From contig CAMWWS010000183.1 of NCBI GenBank assembly GCA_947178085.1, positions 1 through 5,897 on the forward strand: a stretch of DNA of 5,897 nucleotides, in the 5' to 3' direction. Below the pieces are notes generated by a model. It searched no databases. It had not been told where the DNA came from and saw only the letters and a program-made list of their open reading frames with translations. Of the stretch, positions 1 to 5,837 are shown piece after piece. The DNA comes from an uncultured Lachnospiraceae bacterium (GTDB lineage: Bacteria; Bacillota_A; Clostridia; Lachnospirales; Lachnospiraceae). The stretch's first letter is position 1, and each line of letters starts with the position of its first letter. The position numbers and the translations under genes were made by a program.

Positions 1-526
1 GCTCGGTGATGTGTTTCTCAGAGACAGGTATCGGATTATAAGAACGTATAGCCCTTGCTGTTTTTCTCATAGGCGCTATTCTACCCTCGTCCGTTATAAT
101 CAAATAATTCCATGTTCCATCACTATCATTCTCAATTCTCTGTATATTGTATTTTAGAGCATTTTCTAAAATTCGGTAATTGTCATCTTTAAATTTCGTT
201 TTATCTATGATTACATTTACAATATGTAAATCCATTTCTGCTATCGTCAGCGTAAAGGCTTTAATAATATCCTGTTTTATTTCTTTTGACCACTCGTACT
301 TACGATATGGATTTTTATCAGTAAGAAAATGTTTTGTATGCATTTCTTCCGTTACATGAAAACCATATTTATCGCGTAGTTCTTTTCTCAAACTGCGCAT
401 AATATTAAAATTTTGCTGCCAACTTTCAACAGGCATATACAAACTAGTCAAAATAAAATGGTCGGAAGATGCTGTAGCAATTCCGTCATCTCCAGTTTCA
501 TCAAAATATGCAATGTATGTGTTCAT
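1..526 (-). CDS. DUF3800 domain-containing protein, 3' end cut by the window edge
   Basis: The frame is open from the ATG at 526-524 to the left edge: 175 codons with no stop, so the C-terminus lies outside. The protein begins MNTYIAYFDETGDDG. This is the acidic N-terminal signature of the DUF3800 family (usually Y-x-D-E-S-G-D), here with T in place of S, giving D9, E10 and D13. Further family-like features are an EEMHTKHF segment at about residues 60-67 and a hydrophobic strand ending in an acidic pair, YLIITDEGR, at 141-149. DUF3800 proteins are thought to have an RNase H-like fold with these acids in a presumed metal site; the substrate is unknown. Family members are commonly seen near mobile or accessory genes. 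An AAAGGA ribosome binding site lies at 544-539, 12 bases before the ATG, a slightly long spacing. The region is visibly more AT-rich than the 4046-5763 block. The family call is firm on motif grounds; function is not assigned. Confidence 0.8.
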   Translation of the reverse strand, partial: MNTYIAYFDETGDDGIATASSDHFILTSLYMPVESWQQNFNIMRSLRKELRDKYGFHVTEEMHTKHFLTDKNPYRKYEWSKEIKQDIIKAFTLTIAEMDLHIVNVIIDKTKFKDDNYRILENALKYNIQRIENDSDGTWNYLIITDEGRIAPMRKTARAIRSYNPIPVSEKHITE

Positions 527-551
527 ATTATAATACCGTCCTTTCTATTTT

Positions 552-632
552 TCATTTAATTATATTTTTTGTATCGTTCATCTCTATGAATGTTCCATTT
601 TTAGACATTTCCCCTGTTGCTAAGTATTCCAT
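552..632 (-). CDS. possible 26-codon leader ORF upstream of the DUF3800 gene
   Basis: An ATG-to-TGA frame encodes a 26-residue peptide beginning MEYLATGEMS and ending NDTKNIIK. It stops 25 bases before the DUF3800 ATG and is read in the same direction. Only a weak AAGAG-like sequence precedes it, about 9 bases upstream. The composition (E, K, N, T, G, no long low-complexity run) looks protein-like, and the candidate minus-strand promoter at 670-698 would place it on the same transcript. It overlaps another short frame at 601-693 in a different phase, so the two could be pieces of one frameshifted gene. I do not recognise the peptide. In AT-rich DNA a frame of this length can easily arise by chance. 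Confidence 0.18.
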   Translation of the reverse strand: MEYLATGEMSKNGTFIEMNDTKNIIK

Positions 633-693
633 ATCCAAAAACTCTTGCTAATCCCCATTGAATTTCATCATCATAACAAAAACAATTACCCAT
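601..693 (-). other. short 30-codon frame overlapping the leader ORF; possible gene remnant
   Basis: The ATG at 693-691 opens a frame whose residues 7-20 read YDDEIQWGLARVFG, ending at a TAA at 603-601. The peptide looks more protein-like than random AT-rich translation (mixed acidic, aromatic and aliphatic residues). No ribosome binding site precedes it. Its ATG overlaps the -35 of the candidate promoter at 670-698, so transcripts from that promoter would not include its start. Read together with the 552-632 frame, a single phase change near 610-632 would give one small protein of about 45-50 residues. That makes a decayed or frameshifted small gene as likely as a real one. Confidence 0.12.
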
Positions 694-698
694 TTAAA
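670..698 (-). promoter_or_regulatory. candidate promoter for the DUF3800 gene
   Basis: On the minus strand a TATGAT -10 box (675-670) lies 17 bases from a poor TTTAAA -35 (698-693). Transcription would begin near 662 and give a leader of about 135 bases before the DUF3800 ATG. The -10 is good (5 of 6 to consensus) and the spacing is ideal, but the -35 is weak and the region is AT-rich enough to produce such matches by chance. Confidence 0.3.
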
Positions 699-712
699 AT
701 TAAAGTCTTAAA

Positions 713-741
713 TTGTATTACACCGAAAAATATGTTAATAT
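713..741 (+). promoter_or_regulatory. sigma-A-like promoter of the MATE transporter gene
   Basis: TTGTAT at 713-718 and TAATAT at 736-741 are separated by exactly 17 bases, a good housekeeping promoter layout. The predicted start point is near 748, leaving a leader of about 30 bases with a GGGGA ribosome binding site at 768-772. The promoter helps fix the start of the gene: the in-frame upstream TTG at 713 is part of the -35 box and cannot be the initiation codon of a transcript made from here. The -10 box lies inside a 20-bp palindrome (726-745). Confidence 0.55.
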
Positions 742-745
742 TTTT
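726..745. repeat. 20-bp palindrome over the MATE promoter -10 box, possible operator
   Basis: AAAAATAT at 726-733 and its exact complement ATATTTTT at 738-745 flank GTTA. The repeat covers the -10 box (736-741) and part of the spacer. Multidrug transporter genes are often controlled by MarR- or TetR-type repressors that bind palindromes in this position, so an operator is a reasonable reading. No regulator gene is visible in the window. The arms contain only A and T, so a chance palindrome in AT-rich DNA is a real alternative. Confidence 0.3.
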
Positions 746-778
746 AATATACAGGGTAAATATTATCGGGGATATTTT

Positions 779-2146
779 ATGTTTGGAAGCAATACCGAAA
801 CGAAAACACATAAGATGACAGAGGGGAATCCGCTTAGCACGATTCTCCTTTTTGCAGTGCCGATGATTTTGTCCAATCTATTTCAGCAGCTATATAATGT
901 TATAGATACTGTAATCGTAGGCAAGAGGCTTGGAACAGATGCACTGGCGGCAGTCGGAAGCGCAAGCAGCATTACAGCAGTATTTGTGCAGCTGGCGACA
1001 GGATTGGCACTGGGAGGCTCTATTGTGATTGCACAGTATTTCGGAGCCGGCAGAACAGAGAAAATATGGCAATGTACCACCACTTCCACAATATTCTCGG
1101 CTATAGTTGCACTTGTATCGACGATTATCATTTGGATAGGAGCAAGACCACTTCTGCTGGTGGTTAATACACCGGACCACATTATTGATATGAGTGTCAG
1201 TTATTTACGCTTATACTTTCTAGGATGCATCCCCATTTTCGTATATAATGCGCTAAATGGTGTATATGTAGCATTAGGAGATTCGCGTACCCCCCTGAAG
1301 TTCTTAATAATATCATCTGTTATCAATGTTTTATTGGATTTATTTTTCATTATCGGACTGAATAAGGGAGTCGGTGGTGCGGCACTTGCAACTGCTATCT
1401 CCCAACTGGCGGCTGCTCTTTTGGCGATGAAAGATATTCCCAAATTACTTAAGGAATTTGAATATAAAAAGGATATGAAGTTTTTTGATGGTACGCTGCT
1501 TCTTACGATGCTTAGATTTGCGCTGCCGTCTGCATTGCAGCAGTCTATCGTGTCGGTGGGCTCAGTTATTGTGCAAGCGACAATCAACAGTTTTGGCGCA
1601 GCTGTTATGGCAGGCAGCGCTGCGGCTTCAAAGGTTGTTAATCTGGCTACGGCTGTTCCTATCAATTTCAGTAACGCATATTCTAATTATGTAGGCCAGA
1701 ATATGGGTGCCTGTAAGGAGGAACGTATCTGGCCCGGACTTAAGGCGTCTATTCTCAGCTGCGGAGCGCTTTCTCTTGCACTCACTGCTGCTTTTGAGAT
1801 ATTTCCAAACCAAATCATCGGCATGTTCATAGATGAAACAGAAGCAAATCTTGAGCAGGTCATGGCAGTAGGTTCGGCATATATCAGAGTTGTCGGTGCA
1901 TTCCTCGTGGTATTCTCTACATTTATGCTTGTGAAAGCTACCTTCAAAGGAAGCGGCGACATGAGCTGGTTTATAATAACAACTTTGCTGAGCTTTTTTA
2001 TTCGGTTATTTCTGACCGTAGGTTTTGCACATATTGCCGGCATAGACATTATTTGGTGGGCATTCTGTGCTGGCTGGGCGATTGCGCTTATTGTAGCTAT
2101 GGCAAGATATATACAGGGCGGATGGCGTAAGAAAGGTATTCTGTGA
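779..2146 (+). CDS. MATE family efflux transporter (multidrug/Na+ or H+ antiporter)
   Basis: This is a 455-residue integral membrane protein with two MatE repeats, which normally form 12 transmembrane helices and export cationic drugs or metabolites in exchange for Na+ or H+. The first repeat opens with GNPLSTILLFAVPMILSNLF (residues 16-35), then QQLYNVIDTVIVG (36-48), the hallmark first helix. The second repeat opens with LRFALPSALQQS at about residues 245-256. Length matches the family. I start at the ATG at 779: GGGGA lies 6 bases upstream and the predicted transcript begins near 748. The longer frame from the TTG at 713 would begin inside the -35 box. An internal ATG at 815, just before TEGNPL, lacks a good ribosome binding site. 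The gene stands alone on the plus strand and converges on the lipoprotein gene with a 14-bp gap. The substrate cannot be predicted from sequence; the protein belongs to the bacterial NorM/DinF-like part of the family. Confidence 0.95.
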   Translation: MFGSNTETKTHKMTEGNPLSTILLFAVPMILSNLFQQLYNVIDTVIVGKRLGTDALAAVGSASSITAVFVQLATGLALGGSIVIAQYFGAGRTEKIWQCTTTSTIFSAIVALVSTIIIWIGARPLLLVVNTPDHIIDMSVSYLRLYFLGCIPIFVYNALNGVYVALGDSRTPLKFLIISSVINVLLDLFFIIGLNKGVGGAALATAISQLAAALLAMKDIPKLLKEFEYKKDMKFFDGTLLLTMLRFALPSALQQSIVSVGSVIVQATINSFGAAVMAGSAAASKVVNLATAVPINFSNAYSNYVGQNMGACKEERIWPGLKASILSCGALSLALTAAFEIFPNQIIGMFIDETEANLEQVMAVGSAYIRVVGAFLVVFSTFMLVKATFKGSGDMSWFIITTLLSFFIRLFLTVGFAHIAGIDIIWWAFCAGWAIALIVAMARYIQGGWRKKGIL

Positions 2147-2160
2147 TTTTACCTTGTCTT

Positions 2161-3555
2161 CTACTCTAATCCATTTTTATAATTTTCTACCAGCGCATTG
2201 AATATCTCCTGTTCGGAAGCCTGCTCAAGTTCTTCAGGCACTATACTGTTCCAGAAGATATGGTATGTTATCGGTTCCATTCCTGCATAAAAATCGTCAT
2301 ATAAATTTTCCCATTCTTCCTGAGTAATTACATTCCCATCTGCATCATACCAGGTCTGTTCACTATTATCTTCATCAGTCCATAAAGTGTTTTCGCTTCT
2401 GAATATTACACTATATACAATTCCGTCCTTAAGATAATACGCTCCGTCAGCACAACATGACTCTGCCGCTCCGTTTCTGGTATAATCAGATGCCGGATAA
2501 AAGATTACATCACCATCCATATAAGCTATGCCATCATAATAACCTGCAATATCCAACTCCGAATATTCTTCATAATACTCCTGCGGCAGTTCTTCTATTT
2601 TGGAAAAAATATCATCTGTAATGTATAAATGGTTTTCAGAATATAATCCTGTTCCGGCATTTGCACTTGTAATCAGCTCCGGTTTTCCGTCATTGTTTAT
2701 GTCATATACTGCATAGTTGAATATTAAAGGGTTATATTCGTTCATATTCCAAACATCTTTATTTGCTGCAAAAACTTCGAGTTGTGCTATTATCTCCTCA
2801 GACAAACCTGACAAATCAGGGACATCTGTCTCCACTGTCTGATAATGATTGGAAACAAAAATATAATCATCACCGCTTCTTTTTAATATAAGAATACCGG
2901 CATTCACACCGTACTCCTGCTGCGGACTATAATGAATTTCAAAAATATCTTCATCTGTTCTTTTTCCTTCTGTACAGATAAACGAGCAGTAATTGGTGTC
3001 ACCATGCTGGAAAATATAAGCATCATATTTCTCCAGATATGTCCATTTAAAAGGTTCTTTCATTTCCTTGAATGAATATCCGGTCTTCTTTATTAAAAAA
3101 TCATCTATCTGAGCAGTGGTAAGATGTTCAACATCCAACTCTATCGTCCAGTCTGTTGCCTGCCCATATGCTTCCAGCTCATCATCCGTTAATGAATGTG
3201 CGCTGATTCCGGCACCACAATAAAAAACTTCATATAAATCAACCTCTGTGGGATCGGTATATTCCGACAGTAAAAAACCGTAATTTTCTATGCTGTTTAC
3301 AAAATCCGTAAAACTATCCAGTTCTTCATCTGACAGTTCGAGCCAAACTTCCTGTTCTGCCACATCTTGGTTGTCAGTCACTTCCTGACCTTCTGACTTC
3401 CGGTCAGGCAATTCATTCTGCTCTTCTTCTATCTGCTCAGTTTTATCATTATCACCAGACTCTACGGCATCATTTTCCATTCCTGAAGCGCAGCCTGTTA
3501 AAACCAATATAATCAATAACAGTTCGCATAATAAGAATTTCGATTTTTTTATCAT
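2161..3555 (-). CDS. predicted secreted lipoprotein of unknown function
   Basis: This 464-residue protein has a clear lipoprotein signal: K3-K4 and K6, a hydrophobic core at 7-19, then the lipobox L19-T20-G21-C22. C22 would be lipidated, anchoring the mature protein outside the membrane. An acidic, glutamine-rich linker follows (about 26-69). A domain I do not recognise spans about 70-240. A C-terminal part follows with DINNDGKPEL at 285-294, a D-x-N-x-D-G loop like those of calcium-binding and VCBS/FG-GAP-type repeats, and a YDADGNVITQEEW segment at 403-415. Cysteines at 113, 190, 194, 367 and 368 could form disulfides. The ATG at 3555 is preferred over the upstream TTG at 3579, which overlaps the PNPOx gene: AGGGCAGG sits 5 bases before the ATG and the signal peptide starts there. 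It lies 13 bp behind the PNPOx gene and is probably co-transcribed with it. Export and anchoring are well supported; the function is not known. Confidence 0.88.
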   Translation of the reverse strand: MIKKSKFLLCELLLIILVLTGCASGMENDAVESGDNDKTEQIEEEQNELPDRKSEGQEVTDNQDVAEQEVWLELSDEELDSFTDFVNSIENYGFLLSEYTDPTEVDLYEVFYCGAGISAHSLTDDELEAYGQATDWTIELDVEHLTTAQIDDFLIKKTGYSFKEMKEPFKWTYLEKYDAYIFQHGDTNYCSFICTEGKRTDEDIFEIHYSPQQEYGVNAGILILKRSGDDYIFVSNHYQTVETDVPDLSGLSEEIIAQLEVFAANKDVWNMNEYNPLIFNYAVYDINNDGKPELITSANAGTGLYSENHLYITDDIFSKIEELPQEYYEEYSELDIAGYYDGIAYMDGDVIFYPASDYTRNGAAESCCADGAYYLKDGIVYSVIFRSENTLWTDEDNSEQTWYDADGNVITQEEWENLYDDFYAGMEPITYHIFWNSIVPEELEQASEQEIFNALVENYKNGLE

Positions 3556-3568
3556 AATAACCTGCCCT

Positions 3569-3985
3569 TCAGATTTCAAAATCCTCTGATTTAAAATTAC
3601 TATAATATCTCCCTTTTACCGCCGTAAACTTCAAAACGCAATAATCCGGGTCTGTGACTCCTTCTTTATAATAAAGAGTATCTCCTTTTTGCCAAATTCT
3701 CTCTTTTGCTTCCTGTGTTTCTAATACTTCTACGGTTCCAACCAAACTGACACCACGGAAGAAACGTCTGTCAACAAAATAAACGCTTGCCTTATTATTA
3801 TGTTTGAAATATTTCACCTTATTAGAAGATGTATTCGTCGAAAAATAAATAGTTTTTATCCCTTCCCGCTCTCTCGGCTTAAGCATAGCCTTTGTGATAG
3901 GGTATCCTTCATCATCCACATATGAAATAAAGCTTGTACTTGATTTATCAATCATTTTTCCGACTGTTTTTTCCGCATCTTTCAT
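3569..3985 (-). CDS. pyridoxamine 5'-phosphate oxidase-like (PNPOx split-barrel) protein
   Basis: A 138-residue single-domain protein of the FMN-binding split-barrel superfamily. The order of elements is typical: an N-terminal helix (DAEKTVGKMIDKS), a strand SFISYVDDEGYPITKAML, IYFSTNTSSNKVKYFKHNNKASVYFVD (the usual flavin-phosphate-binding strand and helix), then GVSLVGTVEVLE. Relatives of this size bind FMN or a related cofactor and are often annotated as general stress proteins or flavin reductases. Nothing shows that it oxidises pyridoxamine phosphate. The start is ambiguous: ATGs occur at 4018, 3997 and 3985. I choose 3985 because AAGGAG at 4004-3999 lies 13 bases upstream, because it is only 1 base from the 3997 ATG, and because the predicted promoter (4021-4049) would start transcripts near 4014, after the 4018 ATG. 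The gene probably heads a two-gene unit with the lipoprotein. Family call firm, function open. Confidence 0.88.
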   Translation of the reverse strand: MKDAEKTVGKMIDKSSTSFISYVDDEGYPITKAMLKPREREGIKTIYFSTNTSSNKVKYFKHNNKASVYFVDRRFFRGVSLVGTVEVLETQEAKERIWQKGDTLYYKEGVTDPDYCVLKFTAVKGRYYSNFKSEDFEI

Positions 3986-3998
3986 AACAATAACCATA

Positions 3999-4004
3999 CT
4001 CCTT
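3999..4004 (-). promoter_or_regulatory. ribosome binding site that decides the PNPOx start
   Basis: AAGGAG on the minus strand is the only strong Shine-Dalgarno sequence near the three possible starts. It is 1 base from the ATG at 3997 (too close), 13 bases from the ATG at 3985 (usable, somewhat long), and downstream of the ATG at 4018. Confidence 0.6.
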
Positions 4005-4020
4005 CTTGAGTTTTTCATAA

Positions 4021-4049
4021 ACTATATTTTTTGCTTTAAAATTCCTCAA
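4021..4049 (-). promoter_or_regulatory. sigma-A-like promoter for the PNPOx-lipoprotein unit
   Basis: On the minus strand TTGAGG (4049-4044) and TATAGT (4026-4021) are separated by exactly 17 bases. The -10 matches consensus at 5 of 6 positions and the -35 at 4 of 6. The -35 overlaps the TGA stop codon of the UPF0210 gene (4048-4046). Transcription would begin near 4014, giving a leader of about 29 bases that contains AAGGAG before the ATG at 3985. This supports independent expression of the PNPOx and lipoprotein genes, in addition to any read-through from upstream. Confidence 0.5.
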
Positions 4050-4059
4050 TTCTTAAAGC
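4033..4059. repeat. inverted repeat at the UPF0210 stop codon, overlapping the promoter
   Basis: On the minus strand GCTTTAA, a bulged G, AATT, a GAGG loop, then AATT and TTAAAGC form an 11-bp stem with one bulge. The left arm contains the last sense codons of the UPF0210 gene, and the loop carries part of the stop codon. The sequence after the stem in this direction is A-rich, with no U-run, so it is not a standard intrinsic terminator. It covers the -35 and most of the spacer of the predicted PNPOx promoter. It could therefore act as a DNA operator, or as an RNA hairpin protecting the 3' end of the upstream message. Confidence 0.4.
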
Positions 4060-5410
4060 TATGTATCGGAGCCGGAATTCTTCCGCCTCGGTTTATAAAT
4101 GCATCGCACGAGAACTGATTAACCGGCATAATAGGTGCGTAGCCTAACAGACCTCCGAATTCTACGGTTTCACCCACACCTTTTCCAATCACTGGAATCA
4201 GACGGACCGCTGTTGTTTTCTGGTTCACCATGCCGATTGCCATCTCATCTGCAATAATCCCTGAAATGGTCGTTTCCTTAGTATCTCCGGGAATTGCAAT
4301 CATATCAAGACCTACGGAGCAGACACAGGTCATTGCTTCCAGTTTTTCTAAAGTGAGCGCTCCTGCGGTCACCGCATCAATCATTCCCTGATCCTCACTG
4401 ACCGGAATGAAGGCTCCGCTCAGTCCTCCTACGTAAGACGACGCCATAACACCGCCCTTTTTCACCTGATCATTAAGCAGGGCAAGCGCGGCTGTTGTGC
4501 CGGGAGCTCCGGCATACTCCAATCCGATTTCACAAAGGATATCCGCGACGCTGTCTCCGATTGCCGGCGTAGGTGCAAGCGATAAGTCCACAATTCCGAA
4601 CGGTACATTAAGTCTTTTTGAAGCCTCTTTTGCTACCAGCTGTCCCACACGCGTCACTTTAAAAGCGGTTTTTTTAATCGTTTCACATAATACCTCGAAA
4701 CTTTCACCTCTCACCTTGCTGAGTGCAGTCTTGACAACGCCGGGACCGCTGACGCCGACATTGATTATCTTGTCCGCCTCTGTCACACCATGAAAAGCAC
4801 CCGCCATGAAAGGATTATCATCCGGTGCATTACAGAATACTACCAGTTTAGCACAGCCAAGTGAATCGGATTCTTTGGTTGCCTGCGCTGTCTGCTTTAT
4901 AACTTCACCCATCAGCTTTACGGCATCCATATCTATGCCTGTTCTGGTGGAGCCTACATTGACAGAGCTGCATACTCTTTCTGTAACAGACAGAGCTTGC
5001 GGAATGGAACGGATTAGAAGCTCATCCGCTATTGTCATCCCCTTTGAAACCAAAGCGGAATATCCTCCAATAAAATTTACCCCTACCTTATGCGCTACTT
5101 TATCTAATGTCTGCGCAATTGTCACAAAATCATCCGAAGATTTACATGCCGTTGCACCAATGATGGCAATCGGAGTGACGGATATTCTTTTATTTACAAT
5201 CGGAATACCATATTCTCTCGAAATCTGCTCTCCCGTCGCCACTAAGTCCTTTGCCGCCTCGTATATTTTATTATAAATTTTCTCATTCAGTCTCTCTAAA
5301 TCCGAATCTATACAATCCAGCAGACTAATACCAAGCGTGATTGTCCTGACATCCAGATTCTCTTTTTCAATCATCTCATTTGTTTCTGCAACTTCAAATA
5401 TATTAATCAT
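4046..5410 (-). CDS. UPF0210 / DUF711 'PFL family' protein
   Basis: A 454-residue, full-length member of UPF0210 (DUF711). Recognisable conserved blocks are [15 protein letters not shown] (21-35), FIGGYSAL (113-120), [14 protein letters not shown] (151-164), [16 protein letters not shown] (193-208), [20 protein letters not shown] (271-290), [19 protein letters not shown] (302-320), [20 protein letters not shown] (324-343) and the C-terminal [11 protein letters not shown] (441-451). The family is called 'PFL family' because its fold resembles the barrel of pyruvate formate-lyase-type enzymes. I see no glycyl-radical motif at the C-terminus, so radical chemistry should not be assumed. The ATG at 5410 follows AGGAAGGA by about 11 bases, and the N-terminus aligns with what I know of the family. 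The gene follows the ACT-domain gene by 80 bp on the same strand, a pairing conserved in many Firmicutes that implies joint function. Its stop codon overlaps the next promoter. Family identity is very secure; the reaction is unknown. Confidence 0.96.
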   Translation of the reverse strand: MINIFEVAETNEMIEKENLDVRTITLGISLLDCIDSDLERLNEKIYNKIYEAAKDLVATGEQISREYGIPIVNKRISVTPIAIIGATACKSSDDFVTIAQTLDKVAHKVGVNFIGGYSALVSKGMTIADELLIRSIPQALSVTERVCSSVNVGSTRTGIDMDAVKLMGEVIKQTAQATKESDSLGCAKLVVFCNAPDDNPFMAGAFHGVTEADKIINVGVSGPGVVKTALSKVRGESFEVLCETIKKTAFKVTRVGQLVAKEASKRLNVPFGIVDLSLAPTPAIGDSVADILCEIGLEYAGAPGTTAALALLNDQVKKGGVMASSYVGGLSGAFIPVSEDQGMIDAVTAGALTLEKLEAMTCVCSVGLDMIAIPGDTKETTISGIIADEMAIGMVNQKTTAVRLIPVIGKGVGETVEFGGLLGYAPIMPVNQFSCDAFINRGGRIPAPIHSFKN

Positions 5411-5490
5411 CGCTGTAATTGTCCTTCCTGTATCTGTTGCTTCGCTATCTTCTATTATCCTGTAATTTCTATTTTCTCTCTGCCTGCCAA

Positions 5491-5763
5491 TTAAATTCTA
5501 TGCATCTGGTTAAAAATTTCTTCTTTCTGGCACTTAATGATAACCCCGATGCTCTCACCCAGCTTAGCCAGTTCTTCTACGATAACTGCAAAATCCTTAT
5601 TTGTCTGGTTGGTATCTACTATCATCATCATATTAAAATACTCTTGTACAATAGTCTGGGAAATGTCCAGAATATTAATCTGATTGTCTGCTAAGTAAGT
5701 ACATACTTTGGCTATAATGCCTACTGTGTCTTTTCCTACAACTGTGATAATTGTCTTTTTCAT
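5491..5763 (-). CDS. UPF0237 ACT domain-containing protein
   Basis: A 90-residue protein that is a single ACT domain. It opens with [20 protein letters not shown] (1-20), where the GKDTVGI turn is the usual ligand-binding loop. It continues [27 protein letters not shown] (24-50) and ends with the family signature [10 protein letters not shown] (81-90). ACT domains bind small ligands, often amino acids, at dimer interfaces; this stand-alone type (UPF0237) is a presumed sensor or allosteric partner. The start is the ATG at 5763, with GGAG 6 bases upstream. An ATG four codons earlier would have its GAAAGG almost touching it, and the longer frame from a TTG at 5847 begins inside a hairpin arm. 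It precedes the UPF0210 gene by 80 bp with no visible terminator, so the two are probably one operon. I found no convincing promoter in the 74 bases between this start and the inverted repeat at 5838. Confidence 0.94.
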   Translation of the reverse strand: MKKTIITVVGKDTVGIIAKVCTYLADNQINILDISQTIVQEYFNMMMIVDTNQTNKDFAVIVEELAKLGESIGVIIKCQKEEIFNQMHRI

Positions 5764-5837
5764 AATGAACTCCATGCCTTTCAATAATTTGTGTTTGGCG
5801 ATTGTGAAGGTTTTGGTCAACGGCACGAACTTAGATA

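Noticed and set aside
1..700. A phage-defence or toxin-antitoxin system centred on the DUF3800 gene.
   Set aside because: Only a partial DUF3800 gene is visible, with no nuclease, helicase, antitoxin or other defence partner. Association with accessory DNA alone does not support the call.
713..778. A 22-codon N-terminal extension of the MATE protein starting at a TTG.
   Set aside because: The TTG is part of the -35 box, the extension lacks a ribosome binding site, and the family normally begins shortly before the GNPL motif, which fits the ATG at 779.
2133..2155. AAGGTA and TACCTT form a 6-bp inverted repeat spanning the MATE stop codon, a possible bidirectional terminator for the convergent genes.
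   Set aside because: The stem is short and low in GC, the loop is 11 bases, and neither side has a proper T-run. The convergent transcripts may simply overlap.
4806..5276. A long plus-strand open frame (156 codons) opposite the UPF0210 gene, with similar ones at 4497-4793 and 1201-1665 (minus, opposite the MATE gene).
   Set aside because: These lie wholly inside secure genes on the other strand, have no family motifs or convincing ribosome binding sites, and follow from the codon use of the real genes.
5419..5694. A plus-strand frame of 91 codons opposite the ACT gene and the gap after it.
   Set aside because: It is largely antisense to a conserved ACT domain, its peptide is an unstructured run of hydrophobic residues, and no Shine-Dalgarno sequence precedes it.
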